Shown: in pieces, positions 55,612-64,000 of the stretch
Position numbering within the stretch: position 1 is the stretch's first letter
Layout of the letters: each line of letters begins with the position of its first letter
Assembly: GCF_023053635.1 (NCBI RefSeq)
Contig: NC_086179.1
Coordinates: 2,308,001 to 2,372,000, forward strand
Length of the DNA: 64,000 bases
Direction of reading: 5' to 3'
Source: Elgaria multicarinata webbii
Taxonomy: Eukaryota; Chordata; Lepidosauria; Squamata; Anguidae
Position numbers and translations under genes: made by a program
The notes under the pieces: generated by a model
The model's input: the letters and a program-made list of their open reading frames with translations, nothing else
The model's database searches: none
What the model was told of the DNA's origin: nothing

Positions 55612-58600
55612 CAATCCAATTTAAAACTTTAAAAGTCACATAAAACCAGAATAAGTCACAGTCCAGGGAAGGCTGGTCTAAAGAGATATGTTTTTAGGAG
55701 GCATTTGAAGGATGTTACATTTTCCGCCTCCTGAACCGCACGGTGGTTTCCCAGAGGGTGGGTGCTGCCACAGAGAAGGCTCTGCCATTGAGGTTCATCA
55801 AGGCGACGTTCTGTTCATCTTGGAATGACGAGCAGGGCCTCCTCTGAAGATCGTAAATGCCCCCTGGGTGTCTATACGGGGAGGCGGTTTGCTAGGCATC
55901 CTGGTCCCAAGTTGTTTAGGGCTTTATAGGATAATAGCATGACTTTGTGCATGGCTCAAAGCAGCCAGTGCAGTTCTTTTAACACTGGTTTTATGTGGGC
56001 AGAGCTAGGCGTCCTCGTGAGCACCCTCGCTGCTGCGTTCTGCACTAGCTGCAGCTTCCGAACCACGCACAAGGGTAGCTCCACATCAAGCGCGTTACAG
56101 TAGTCTTACCTCTTCATATGTGACCAGGCCAAGTTCCAGCCTTCCCAAGGGCTTCCTTGGCCTAGCTCTGTCTCCTGACATGACACCTGCCTTGGGCCTC
56201 TGTTTCTATTCCAGGAGATGCTGGACCCCTGGCGCAGCCTCGATCCCTTCAGCTCCTCAGACGACAAACCTCTGAAGAAAGGTACCGGGAGGGAGGGAGG
56301 ATGGGGAGGCAGGCTGGGAAGTTGGGCTGCTGCTGGGGGGGGCGGGACCCTGCCCCCCCCCCCAATGATCAGTTAGGCACCAATGGAATGAAATGGAGAA
56401 ATTCATCCACTGAGGTTTCCCTATGAGAACTTCTTGGGGGTTGGTGTATGGGGCCCAGCATCACGTGACAGTCCTGGGTGCCTTGCCAGGGTGTATGTGG
56501 AAGGAATCCTTCCTGGTCACAACAGATGTTGGAGTGGAGTAATAGAGAAAAGAATTCCTAAGCACGTAGAAGCCTGACGGGTGAGAGAGGAGCATGGGGG
56601 GTGGACTGCCACGGGCGGGTGGGGCTCTGTCTCTGCCTCCTTGCGCCAAGTCCCAAACGCAGTAGTCAAGAGCCCTCGTCACTCGGTCTCTCTTTCTGGC
56701 CTAGGCAGGCCTTTCGCGGTGCCACGTGGCCTGGAGGACTTGCCCGGCACCAAGCGGAAGAGAAGGCTGTCCTGCAAACTGCAGGAGTTCACAGCATGGT
56801 TTTCAGCCACAGGTGAGAGCTGTGCCTTCTGGGTCCGGTTGTGGAGTGGGATTTCAAGGCTGCATGGGACCACCTGGTCCTACCAGCACAAGGTTGGGCT
56901 TGGCCTTGTTAGCTCAGTGGCGATGGGAGGAGGTTTGAGGCACCCCGTAATCTGCTGCTTATCCAAGAGGCTCCTTTTTTTAGGAGAGCACCATGTCCTC
57001 TGGTGTGAATGTAGGGGCGGTGTAGGTTGGAGGCTGTTGCTTCGGGTGAGTAAGTTCCTCCTGACATCACTCCTTTTAGTGAGTGTAGCCTCAGTCTTTG
57101 ATCTGGGGTTTCCAGCGTGATGCCCACGGGCACCACTGGGCCTCTGGACACCTCTGTGGAAGCCTCCCCAACCAGGCTCTTTGTGGGTAGGTCTTTTACA
57201 TGTATGTGTGTGCATGGAAACAAAGCCCTATGAAGAGAGACTGAAAGAACTGGGCCTGTTTAGCCTGGAGAAGAGAAGATGGAGGGGAGACATGAGAGCA
57301 CTCTTCAAATACTTGAAAGGTTGTCACACAGAGGAGGGCCGGGATCTCTTCTCGATCCTCCCAGAGTGCAGGACACGGAATAACGGGCTCAAGTTAAAGG
57401 AAGCCAGATTCCAGCTGGACATCAGGAAAAACTTCCTGACTGTTAGAGCAGTACGACAATGGAATCAGTTCCCTAGGGAGGTTGTGGGCTCTCCCACACT
57501 GGAGGCCTTCAAGAGGCAGCTGGACAACCATCTGTCAGGGATGCTTTAAGGTGGATTCCTGCATTGAGCAGGGGGTTGGACTCGATGGCCTTGTAGGCCC
57601 CTTCCAACTCTTAATATTCTATGATTCCTTGATTTCTCTGAGCATCACCGGTTTATCTTCTGTGACGTTTATCTTCTATAATTTTCTGTGACGAGGCCTG
57701 CCTGATGCCAACATTGTAATCTTTTTGGTGCCAGATCAAGACTTTTCTCTTCTCCCAGGCATTTAGCAATATGTAGTGACCCTGGGTCTGGTTTTTTTGG
57801 CTCAACGTTTTTAAAGTTGTTATAGTGGTTTTAAATGTATGTGTATTTTGTTTTTGTGGTTTTTAATCTTTATATATTGTTTTTAAGTGTTTTATCTTTC
57901 GTGAACCGCCCAGAGAGCTTCAGCTATGGGGCGTTATACAAATGCTAATAATAATAGTAATAATAATAATAATTTTTCTGTGCTTTGTGGGAGCAAATAT
58001 GTGATTTTGTGTTTGGGGCTCAGACCCACTTTGGCTACATGTTCAGTTTCTTGTCTCTGAGCCTCCTCCGTTTGCCTTCTGCGAAGTGGCTGTTCGAACA
58101 GAGCGGCGCATTCGAAAGTCGTCTTGTGTTTTGGAGCTCAGACTCCTCCTCTGCCTTGTGCTCGTTCTCGGGCAAATGACTTCTCTTTCAGCCGTGTCTT
58201 CTGCAAAATGGGTGTTTTGTGACTGGCAGCCATTTCGCGAACGGGCAAGGGCACCTCACCCACCCCACCCCCATTTTGTGAGAGCACCTACAACACTTAC
58301 CAACCTTCCAAAAGTGCCCGCTGGCCTCAGAAGACTGGCGTTCCTCCTCCGGCCTTTGAATGCCTTTGTGCCAACGCAGGCTCTCGTGGAGGGTGGGGAG
58401 GAGGAAGGGCAAGGCGGGCCTCGGGGCCAGAGGAGCATCTGTGGGTTCCCCCTCCACCTAAACACGCCTGCCTTGTGTCCCCAGAGCACGACCGAGCCGG
58501 CAGCCAGAGAAGCCGGAGGAAAGGCCCAACGTTTGCTGGTGAGTTGACGCAGCTCGGAGGGGGTGAGCGGTGCCTTGGTCCCCGTGGCTGGCTTCCCCGC

Positions 58601-61581
58601 TTCTGGCCCCACTCTGGGCACCGTCCAGGCTCCTGTTTCAGGCGAACGTGGATCTTGCGGCCCTTTTTGCAGTTCCTGTGCATTGCTTCGTCAGCCTCAA
58701 GCTTGGAGGTTTATGAAGCCGCTGTGGCTGGAGCGGAGCAGTCGGGGACCGTACACTCCTGCCTCATGGAGCTGAGGGTTGCTCAGATCCCAAATGGCCC
58801 CATAGCCTGAGAGATACCAGCTGCCCTTTTGCACGAATAAAGTCTGTGCATCCCCACACAGGCAGGCAGGTGCCCAGAACGGCCGTTCCTGCTAAGCCTC
58901 TGCTTCTCACCAGCACAGTAGTGATGAGACCCTTTTTCTGAAGGCTTTTGCAACATTTGTTGATTCGTTATATTGATACCTTTCCTCCAAGGAGCCCAAG
59001 GCAGCATACATGATCCTCCTCCTCTCCATGTCATCCTCACAACAACCCTGTGAAGCTGAGAGTCAGCGACTGGCCCCAAATCGGCCAGTGAGCTTCAGGG
59101 CTGAGTGGGGACTTGAACTCGGGTCTCCCGAGTCCAGTCCAACACCCTACTCGCTATCCCACCCTTCAGACAGAGATGAAGTGACCCATGAGCAGTGCAG
59201 ATGTGTGTGGAGGGGAGTCAGTTGAGAAAAGAGCGAAGTCAAGGTCAGGCTTGGTTGGGAAAGATTTGTCCCGAGAACAAAGGGACAAATCCCTTTCCAG
59301 ACAAAGCCCTCTTCATAAGGCTTTGTCTGGAAACAAAGCCCTATGAACAGAGACTGAAAGAACTGGGCATGTTCAGCCTGGAGAAGAGAAGATTGAGGGG
59401 AGACATGATAGCACTCTTCAAGTACTTGAAAGGTTGTCACACAGAGGAGGGCCAGGATCTCTTCTCGATCCTCCCAGAGTGCAGGACACGGAATAACGGG
59501 CTCAAGTTAAAGGAAGCCAGATTCCGGCTGGACATCAGGAAAAACTTCCTGACTGTTAGAGCAGTACGACGATGGAACCAGTTACCTAGGGAGGTTGTGG
59601 GCTCTCCCACACTAGAGGCCTTCAAGAGGCAGCTGGACAAGCATCTGTCAGGGATGCTTTAGGGTGGATTCCTGCATTGAGCAGGGGGTTGGACTCGATG
59701 GCCTTGTAGGCCCCTTCCAACTCTGCTATTCTATGATTCTATGAACTAGGAGGCAGCCTGGTAAAAAGGGGAGGGGGAAACCCGTTGGGGGCTGGAGAGC
59801 AGCAAGGCCGGAGCCGCAGACGGCAGCTTTACACATTGCAAGCAAAGTTGGGAAGTGGCGCTTCCTGTGAGGTGTGAAGGCACCCAGAGATGGACGCATG
59901 AGGCGGCTGCTGATGGTTTGCGGGTGGGGGCAGGAGAGGGAGGCTTGGCGTCTGGCCCCGTAGAAGATCCTGCCCCTCAGACTGTCTTGCTTTTCCGGGC
60001 AGATCTGGAAGTCTTGTACTGGAAGCACGTGAAGGAGTGCCTGGCTGCCCAGAGGAAGCAGCAGAGAAGAATGGTGAGGAAAGCAGGCGGTAGTGGTGGT
60101 GGCAGTGTTGGTTGCGTTGTGTCTCCAGTGGGAAGGGCTGTGGCCCAGTGGGATAAGAGCCCCCGCTTGGCCCGCGGAAGGTCCCCGGTTCCGTCCCCGG
60201 CAGCATCTCCCGGTGGGCCTGGGAACTGCCTGGAATCCTTTAGAACCATTGCTGCCAGTCAGCATCGACAACACTGGATTAGATGTGCCAAGCGGTGCCC
60301 GACTCACTCTACGGCACCTTCTCATACTACCTTCCTGCCAATCTAAAATGTAAAGTTCTGGCACAGAATCTCATAGACATGATATGAAAGGGGGGCCGGG
60401 GGGGGGGGGGAGATGGGAAGGGCCGCGTGGCTTGGGAGCCTTTCCTGTTCCTGGCGAAAGTAGTCCAGCCCATGAAGGCCTCGGTGGGATGGAGCAGGCA
60501 TGGCACTCTGGGGAAGAGGCTTCTGGGGGCCCTCTTGTCTCTTCAGAGTGACCCCCAAGTCTCTGCGTTTTCCGCAAGTGATAGACTCTTTCTATTTGGG
60601 GCTGAGAAGGGAGCTTCTCTAATGATGTGTTGGTAAAATACGCCTTTAAAAAATTCTCTGGCGCACCGTTCTCTAACGTTTGCAAGCCAAGCGTTTGTTT
60701 TCATCAGGCTGCTACTGAGCAGCCTCGTAAACAAACGGAAAGTGATGGACTCTGGGCCAGAAGGGATGACAAAAACGGGCCTGGCTCTTGTCTTTCCCTG
60801 AAGCGAGGCCTGCTGCTGCCCAAGCCGTTCGAGGAGCCTGACGCCCTGGAGGAGGAGGAGGAGGAGGAGGCGGAGCGCGAGGATGACGCCGCGGATGACG
60901 GCGGGGCAGGTATTTCCTTTGCGCTGTCTTGCGGCTTGGCCAAAAGGTGGGGAATACCTCTCGGTGGATGGGGTGGGACTCTTGGGCCTTACCCAACGGC
61001 CCCTCACGCTTCCCTGCTCAGGACCGGCGGCTCCAAAGTCCTCTTTTCTCCCAGATGCTCTGAAATTCAGCCTGCTAAATCAGAACTTCTTCTCTTGCAA
61101 AAAATAAGTCAACAGCACTGCTTGATTCTCCTTCAGGTGATCTGTGGCAGTTGGACTGGTGATCCAACCCCAAGTACAGCAGGCACTTAAAAGTTTTCCT
61201 TTCTCCCCCCTTCACCCTCCCCTTTCTCACCTTCAGTATTAAGCCAAGAGATTTAATAGCGCAAGAGCCTGTGTCAAAATGCTTATGTCATAAGGGATAA
61301 GTGGGTTGACTTACCTAGACATCGGGATTTGTTCTGTGTTTGAAGCAAGCCGTGGGTTTGCGGCAGCCTCCCGGGCCTGTTTGCTGCCCCTTGGGAAGGG
61401 GGAACCTCGCTTGCGGCCATGGCTGTGGGGTGGCCCATTTTGATGCAGCTGGTGTGTCCAGATGTTTCCCTAGCGGGGCTTTCCTTGGACTGAAAACTTC
61501 CTCCCTCCACAGGTGACTTTTTGGAGCAGGAAGACATCCCCCAGCTCGAAGCCCCAGAGGCGGCGCCCGAGGGCGTGATAG
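44421..61581 (+). CDS. NCAPH2: NCAPH2 gene, condensin-2 subunit H2 (N-terminal and middle part; 3' end outside window)
   Basis: Kleisin-beta subunit of condensin II, bridging the SMC2/SMC4 heads and the NCAPD3/NCAPG2 HEAT subunits in nuclear chromosome condensation. Coding exons: 44421-44528, 44996-45097, 46714-46769, 48117-48198, 49771-49842, 50569-50648, 50785-50921, 51721-51819, 55010-55128, 55239-55310, 56215-56281, 56705-56812, 58485-58538, 60003-60073, 60708-60909, 61513-61581. About 499 codons stay in frame. The N-terminal kleisin domain is strongly conserved ([52 protein letters not shown]). Later landmarks are [37 protein letters not shown] and [11 protein letters not shown]. The C-terminal SMC-binding winged-helix part (human from about YEELVRRNVELF) was not found before 64000. 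The start ATG sits in CTACCATGG. Confidence 0.96.
44996..45097 (+). CDS. NCAPH2: NCAPH2 coding exon 2
   Basis: [20 protein letters not shown] to YSKK, 34 codons. It has SFDGGK where human has SFDEGK. Acceptor TATTCCACAG, donor AAG|GTGAGG. Confidence 0.97.
45265..45436. mobile_element. Mariner-like palindromic MITE, copy 2
   Basis: Ends TACCGTATTTCTTCGATTGT and TTAGAATCGAAGAAATAGGG with TA. The internal CACCCCATTTTTAGAGATGT is shared with copy 1. It lies in NCAPH2 intron between exons 44996-45097 and 46714-46769. Confidence 0.78.
45440..45645 (-). mobile_element. L2-type tails
   Basis: CGCCCTATATCATTAGGAGC, then (TTTA)n, ATACCGCCCAATAGCCGAAG and GGGTGGTTCACAAAAATTAA. Confidence 0.7.
46088..46388 (-). 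mobile_element. CR1-A 3' end fragment
   Basis: ATAGAATAGCAGAGTTGGAA to GGCCCTCCTCTGTGTGA, antisense. Confidence 0.9.
46714..46769 (+). CDS. NCAPH2: NCAPH2 coding exon 3
   Basis: [18 protein letters not shown] plus AA (phase 2). Acceptor TTTTCTCAG, donor AA|GTGAGT. Confidence 0.97.
47150..48110 (+). other. Unassigned intronic segment in NCAPH2
   Basis: Between a short A/T tail (47130) and the exon at 48117. From about 47280 the composition changes to C/A-rich, with TTTATTGAAA near 47329 (AATAAA on the minus strand). It may be an unclassified repeat, but I could not assign a family. Confidence 0.3.
48117..48198 (+). CDS. NCAPH2: NCAPH2 coding exon 4
   Basis: [20 protein letters not shown] to PRAAEEE. 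Low conservation, corresponding to human RRAKQLSSVQEDRANG to AENE. The acceptor is ACTAATTAG and the phase is consistent on both sides. Confidence 0.88.
48598..49070 (-). mobile_element. CR1-B fragment
   Basis: AAGAACATAAGAAGAGCCCT through GAAGAAGTCCTTCTTTTTAT to CACCATGTATAATTTTGTAC, antisense of the 42375-42976 copy. Confidence 0.88.
49771..49842 (+). CDS. NCAPH2: NCAPH2 coding exon 5
   Basis: [20 protein letters not shown] then RPHV, matching human FLSLDDFPDSRTNVDLKND. The donor is GTG|GTTAGT. Confidence 0.95.
50034..50400 (-). mobile_element. CR1-A fragment with internal deletion
   Basis: ATAGAATAGCAGAGTTGGAA to CTTGTCTGTGTCCTTCTTGA. It lacks the CR1 part between GAAGAGGCC and TGCACTCTGG. 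Confidence 0.88.
50569..50648 (+). CDS. NCAPH2: NCAPH2 coding exon 6
   Basis: [20 protein letters not shown] then KDNPLF (human IIPLLPMALVAPDEMEKNNN). It ends in phase 2 at AG|GTAAAC. Confidence 0.95.
50785..50921 (+). CDS. NCAPH2: NCAPH2 coding exon 7
   Basis: [20 protein letters not shown] then [14 protein letters not shown]. The ASRKDFRMN block is invariant with human. Phase 1 donor G|GTACGG. Confidence 0.96.
51247..51425 (-). mobile_element. L2-A tail and RT remnant
   Basis: TTTATTGCATTTCTACACCG, CCAATAGCCGAAGCTCTCTG, then GGGAGTTCCAGAGCACAGG. Confidence 0.68.
51721..51819 (+). CDS. NCAPH2: NCAPH2 coding exon 8
   Basis: [20 protein letters not shown] then [12 protein letters not shown] (human PMEVSVCRSPVPALGFSQE). 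The acceptor is CTCCTTTGCAG, phase 1 to 1. Confidence 0.9.
51830..53124 (+). other. NCAPH2 intron, mostly unassigned
   Basis: Apart from the CR1-A at 52166-52414, nothing recognised. A CR1-B-like phrase (GGCCTGTAGCCACCCATTTGG) occurs near 52920. Confidence 0.4.
52166..52414 (+). mobile_element. CR1-A 3' end fragment
   Basis: AAGGAAGCCAGATTCCAGCT to TGCTATTCTATGATTCTA. Confidence 0.9.
53125..53665 (+). mobile_element. CR1-B fragment split by an L2-type tail
   Basis: 53125-53203 and 53392-53665 are consecutive CR1-B (CATAGTTAAATTATGGAAC | TACTACCACAAAATGTAGCG). The insert 53204-53391 is an antisense L2-type tail with (TTTA)n and ATATCCCGCCCTATATCACT. Confidence 0.82.
53666..53955 (+). mobile_element. 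CR1-B 3' end, second copy in tandem
   Basis: CCAATTGGGATGGTTTTAAA to CCAGCCTCAGGGCTCTTCTT. It directly follows the previous CR1-B 3' end. Confidence 0.8.
54228..54882 (+). mobile_element. CR1-B 3' end split by an L1 insertion
   Basis: 54228-54323 (to GTCCTGCTTTGTTGGT) and 54780-54882 (from TCCCTGGTCGACGGCTGG) are contiguous in intact CR1-B copies. Confidence 0.85.
54324..54779 (-). mobile_element. L1 LINE 3' end inserted in CR1-B
   Basis: The minus-strand frame ending at 54457 codes the C-terminus of an L1 ORF2 ([39 protein letters not shown] class), followed by an A/T-rich 3'UTR. Confidence 0.78.
55010..55128 (+). CDS. NCAPH2: NCAPH2 coding exon 9
   Basis: [20 protein letters not shown] to HVEHHT, an acidic linker like the human GGGEDEDAEEAVELPEA stretch. 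The intron before it is 3.2 kb and filled with CR1, L2 and L1. Confidence 0.9.
55239..55310 (+). CDS. NCAPH2: NCAPH2 coding exon 10
   Basis: [20 protein letters not shown] then AHVK. YMLRER is identical to human. Acceptor CTTTCTTCTAG, donor AAG|GTAAGG. Confidence 0.95.
55443..55611. repeat. Compound microsatellite (CTG)n(TTA)n(CTA)n(TC)n(TA)n
   Basis: About 9 CTG, 17 TTA, 3-4 CTA, 26 TC and 10 TA units in a row within an NCAPH2 intron. Part may derive from the (TAA)n tail of the adjoining antisense L2. Confidence 0.95.
55615..56110 (-). mobile_element. L2-like LINE fragment
   Basis: 3'UTR followed by antisense RT segments (GCAGCCAGTGCAGTTCTTTT, GCTGCGTTCTGCACTAGCTG, GTTACAGTAGTC), a pattern seen in L2 copies. 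Confidence 0.65.
56215..56281 (+). CDS. NCAPH2: NCAPH2 coding exon 11
   Basis: [20 protein letters not shown] then KK, matching human DPWQSLDPFDSLESKPFKK. Phase 1 donor. Confidence 0.96.
56705..56812 (+). CDS. NCAPH2: NCAPH2 coding exon 12
   Basis: [20 protein letters not shown] then [15 protein letters not shown] (human GRPYSVPPCVEEALGQKRKR and KLQDFHQWYLAAY). It carries a basic KRKRR cluster, a candidate nuclear localisation signal. Confidence 0.95.
57215..57630 (+). mobile_element. CR1-A 3' end fragment
   Basis: GGAAACAAAGCCCTATGAAG to ATATTCTATGATTC, RT C-terminus open to 57549. Confidence 0.92.
57690..57976 (+). mobile_element. L2-like 3' end
   Basis: GGTGCCAGATCAAGACTTTT, AACCGCCCAGAGAGCTTCAG, then (ATA)n tail. 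Confidence 0.75.
58485..58538 (+). CDS. NCAPH2: NCAPH2 coding exon 13
   Basis: [18 protein letters not shown], matching human DHADSRRLRRKGPSFAD. Phase 1 on both sides. Confidence 0.95.
58978..59163 (-). mobile_element. tRNA-derived SINE (lizard type), copy 2
   Basis: The same body as copy 1 (CAAGGAGCCCAAGGCAGC, CAACCCTGTGAAGCTGAG, GGACTTGAACTCGGGTCTCC). Its tRNA-like head is more diverged. Confidence 0.68.
59320..59745 (+). mobile_element. CR1-A 3' end fragment
   Basis: CTGGAAACAAAGCCCTATGA to ATTCTATGATTCTATGAA. Just upstream (59284-59335) the motif AAGGCTTTGTCTGGAAACAA forms a short inverted repeat with CAGACAAAGCCCTCTTCATA. Confidence 0.92.
60003..60073 (+). CDS. NCAPH2: NCAPH2 coding exon 14
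   Basis: [20 protein letters not shown] then QRRM, matching human DMEVLYWTHVKEQLETLRKL. The donor is ATG|GTGAGG, phase 0. Confidence 0.96.
60130..60340 (+). mobile_element. tRNA-derived SINE, second family
   Basis: GGGCTGTGGCCCAGTGGGAT (A-box) and GGTTCCGTCCCCGG (B-box near 60187), then the body TGCCAGTCAGCATCGACAAC and ACTGGATTAGATGTGCCAAG, as in tRNA SINEs frequent in lizards. It is not a tRNA gene: no cloverleaf 3' half. Confidence 0.7.
60708..60909 (+). CDS. NCAPH2: NCAPH2 coding exon 15
   Basis: [20 protein letters not shown] to [14 protein letters not shown], then an acidic run with seven Glu and DDAADDGGA. Phases 0 in and 1 out fit both neighbours. Conservation with human is weak except for the acidic character, and an internal acceptor-like CTTTCCCTGAAG could shorten the exon in some transcripts. 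Confidence 0.8.
61513..61581 (+). CDS. NCAPH2: NCAPH2 coding exon 16 (last in window)
   Basis: [20 protein letters not shown] then GVI (human DDFLEPEEYMEPEGADP). It ends in phase 1 at G|GTAAGA. No later exon was found in the remaining 2.4 kb, which holds a CR1, an L2-like piece and unassigned sequence. Confidence 0.92.
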
Positions 61582-62134
61582 GTAAGAAGCAGCAATGCTA
61601 GACAGAGGGGGAGGCCCATGTCGAAGGCAGGCCGGGAGCCAGAATGCCCCGAGGAGTTGCCAGCTTCACGTGTTGGGGCTCGTAGTCCAGGACTTGGGAG
61701 CTTTGTGCACAAGGGGGAAAAAACAATGCCAAGGAAATCAGTGAGACTCATGGGTACAGTTGAGCTTGGTTTGCATAATTCCTGACCACACTCTAAAGAG
61801 ACGAACCAAAAGAAGGTTTAGCCTGCAGTGGTTGTTGAAAAGGGAAGCAGGGAGGCTGTGTTTTGGGGATACAGCTGATTGGGTCTTGGAAATAAGTAGG
61901 AGAGCGGCGAAGAGTCCAAGCGTCTTGTGTAGAAGTATCAGCTCCCACTGCAAGTGAACTGTTGAAGGGCCAGTGCCCAAGACGAAGGATCTGAAGTTGG
62001 GCAGATCCAGAAGTCCATCCTGCCATGGCCACGGGTTCACCCAGCGGCCTTGGACAAGTCGTAGCCCCTCGCAAGCACAGTTCTCCGTGTAGTAAATGAG
62101 TCGTGAGGGCGAGCGCGTGAGGAGACTTCTAAAA
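61582..62134 (+). other. NCAPH2 intron after the last visible exon, no recognised element
   Basis: Unassigned sequence before the CR1-A copy; no match to the remaining NCAPH2 exons. Confidence 0.45.
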
Positions 62135-63082
62135 ACTCCAGAGCTGCGTCTGGTTATTTTTATTAATGATTTGGACGAGGAGGTGCAGGGAACGCTTATC
62201 AAATTTGCACATGACGCAAAATTGGGTGGGATAGCCCTGGAAGACAGAAACAAACTTCAAAGTGATCTTGATAGGTTGGAGCGCTGGGCTGAAAACAACA
62301 GAATGAAATTTAATAGGGATAAATGCCAAGTTCTACATTTAGGAAATAGAAACCAAAGGCACAGTTACAAGATGGGGGATACTTGGCTCAGCAATACTGC
62401 AAATGAGAAGGATCTTGGAATTGTTGTAGATCTCAAGCTGAATAGGAGCGAACAGTGCGATATGGCTGCAAGAAAGGCCAATGCTATTTTGGGCTGCATT
62501 AATAGAAGTATAGCTTCCAAATCACGTGAGGTCCTGGTTCCTCTCTATTCGGCCCTGGTTAGGCCTCATCTAGAGTATTGCGTCCAGTTCTGGGGTCCAC
62601 AATTCAAGAAGGACGCAGACAAGCTGGAGCGTGTTCAGAGGAGGGCAACCAGGATGATCAGGGGTCTGGAAACAAAGCCCTATGAAGAGAGACTGAAAGA
62701 ACTGGGCATGTTGAGCCTGGGGAAGAGAAGATGGAGGGGAGACATGAGAGCACTCTTCAAATACTTAAAAGGTTGTCACACAGAGGAGGGCCAGGATCTC
62801 TTCTTGATCCTCCCAGAGTGCAGGACATGGAATAACGGGCTGAAGTTCCAGGTAGCCAGATTCCAGCTGGACATCAGGAAAAACTTCCTGACTGTTAGAG
62901 CAGTACGACGATGGAACCGGTTACCTAGGGAAGTGGTGGGCTCTCCCACACTAGAGGCCTTCAAGAGGCAGCTGGACAACCATCTGTCAGGGATGCTTTA
63001 GGGTGGATTCCTGCATTGAGCAGGGGGTTGGACTCGATGGCCTTGTAGGCCCCTTCCAACTCTGCTATTCTATGATTCTATG
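62135..63082 (+). mobile_element. CR1-A LINE, longest open copy
   Basis: An open frame to 63001 codes [20 protein letters not shown] (RT motif; FAHD where active elements have FADD), [20 protein letters not shown] and the full C-terminus, then the ATTCTATGATTCTATGG end. Confidence 0.93.
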
Positions 63083-63390
63083 GTGGTGACCTGAGAAGAG
63101 GGCCTTTTTAGCGGCCGTTCCCAGCCTGTGGAACTCCCTCTCAAGCAAGGCTAGCTTGGCTCCTTTTCGGTGGTCCTCCTGCCGGCAGGCAAAGACCGCT
63201 TAATTCAAGACAGCCTTTGGCCTGTCAGTGGGTCTGTTGGGATGGGTGCTGTTTCAATTCTTTAATTATTGTATTGCCATATATTGTTTGGATCACTTTT
63301 AATGGCGCCTGTAAGCCGCCTCGAGTGCTATTTTTTGTGTTGAAAGGCAGGATGCAACCAAATCAATAAAAATACTATTTAATAATACAC
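63083..63390 (+). mobile_element. L2-like 3' end
   Basis: GCCTGTGGAACTCCCTCTCA (RT C-terminus remnant), then a tail with GTAAGCCGCCTCGAGTGCTA and AATCAATAAA. It abuts the CR1-A end. Confidence 0.6.
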
Positions 63391-63404
63391 AGTGTCTAAA
63401 GCAG

Positions 63405-63525
63405 GGCTGAAGTCCAGATGTTGATGGACTACTAATCCCATCATCGCTCACTTTTGGTCAGGCTGGTGGGAGCAGAGGCTCCTCAACATCTGGAGGGCCT
63501 CAGTTTCCTCAGCTCTGCTCCAAAC
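63405..63525. mobile_element. Degenerate hAT-type MITE
   Basis: CAGGGCTGAAGTCCAGATGT at the left and CAACATCTGGAGGGCCTCAG then CAGCTCTG at the right, in inverted relation. Confidence 0.55.
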
Positions 63526-64000
63526 GTTCTTGCAACTTTCATCATATTGATGGGTGTTAAATGATGCAGGCAAGCCAGGCCCCAATCCATCCTGAGAATG
63601 CTCCAGGCCTTCCCCAAAAAGGGGTGGTTTTGACGAAGCTCGTAACACTCACAAGAGAGCCGCCTTTACAAGAAGAGTTTGGGCCAATTCAGGGATGTCG
63701 TATCTCTCGCTTAATGGACCAGGGTTTTATGCAGCCAGGAAGGAGCGCTGGGCCTGTACAACTCCCTCTTTTCTCCCTTTCCTTCCACTCTGGCTGTGGC
63801 ACGTTGATCCTGGTCTCCTTAAACCACAGTTTGTCATTGCGTCCGAAACAGGGAACTTTGGTTTAATATCAGGCTTTGAAGCCACGTTCAAGCTCATAAG
63901 CCAACATTAAACCAACTGTTTAAAAAAGTCTAGGATTGAAGCACCAAAGCTTGTGTGCCGCTGGGAACAGATGGGCCCAACACTCATTCCTGGCTTAATA
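63526..64000 (+). other. Window end, no recognised element
   Basis: Unassigned sequence. No exon resembling the NCAPH2 C-terminal part is seen. Confidence 0.4.

Noticed and set aside
55369-55643. Frames rich in Leu, Asn, Ile or Arg-Glu
   Set aside because: They are translations of microsatellite tracts.
57985-58330. A possible degenerate tandem duplication of about 125 bp (repeated CTCAGAC and CTTCTGC motifs)
   Set aside because: Only scattered short matches are visible by eye, too weak to call.
60130-60200. Possible tRNA gene (A-box and B-box present)
   Set aside because: The downstream part is SINE body sequence (TGCCAGTCAGCATCGACAAC), with no acceptor-stem pairing.
62096-63001. A 301-codon open frame that could be taken for a host gene
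   Set aside because: It is the reverse transcriptase C-terminus of a CR1-A LINE ([20 protein letters not shown]), followed by the CR1 ATTCTATGA end.
1-64000. CRISPR arrays, operons, phage or retrovirus-like elements
   Set aside because: No regular direct-repeat array, no prokaryotic gene organisation, and no gag, env, capsid or paired long terminal repeats were recognised.

Overview
This is a vertebrate nuclear genomic window, most likely from a squamate reptile (lizard). The basis is intron-rich genes with GT-AG splicing, a heavy load of CR1 and L2 LINE fragments, some L1, tRNA-derived SINEs of a type common in lizards, and hAT- and mariner-type DNA transposon remnants. The species cannot be fixed from sequence alone. 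No tool was run; all exon joins come from reading splice sites and reading frame against remembered human proteins.

Three host genes lie in the order of human 22q13.33. (1) MIOX, myo-inositol oxygenase, plus strand, complete, 10 coding exons from 1069 to 16051, 284 aa, with a TATA box at 994. (2) LMF2, lipase maturation factor 2, minus strand, complete, 14 coding exons from 37528 down to 17899, 727 aa. Its 3' end faces that of MIOX. (3) NCAPH2, condensin II kleisin subunit, plus strand, partial. A non-coding first exon probably ends at 38105, the start codon is at 44421, and sixteen coding exons (about 499 codons) are visible to 61581. The C-terminal exons lie beyond the window.

LMF2 and NCAPH2 diverge from a shared CpG-rich promoter (about 37430-38350) that carries a tandem duplication with a 167-bp offset, each copy holding an inverted CCAAT box and GC boxes. 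The three genes are not one pathway: MIOX is cytosolic inositol catabolism, LMF2 is ER lipase folding, and NCAPH2 is chromosome condensation. Their adjacency is conserved synteny.

Most of the rest is intron filled with transposon fossils. Two CR1 families are present: CR1-A, ending in ATTCTATGA repeats, and CR1-B, ending in a 'gatccagcatcagggctcttctt' type tail. Several L2 families and two L1 ORF2 remnants are also present. Nested insertions give relative ages: L2 in L2, L1 in CR1, a mariner-like MITE in L2, a hAT element in CR1, and a foldback element in CR1. The least ordinary observations are the duplicated bidirectional promoter, a 144-bp inverted duplication inside MIOX intron 9, two foldback elements sharing one CR1 junction, and an orphan exon-like 51-mer just upstream of the MIOX promoter. 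I found no sign of a new multi-gene system, a CRISPR array, an operon or an intact retrovirus-like element.
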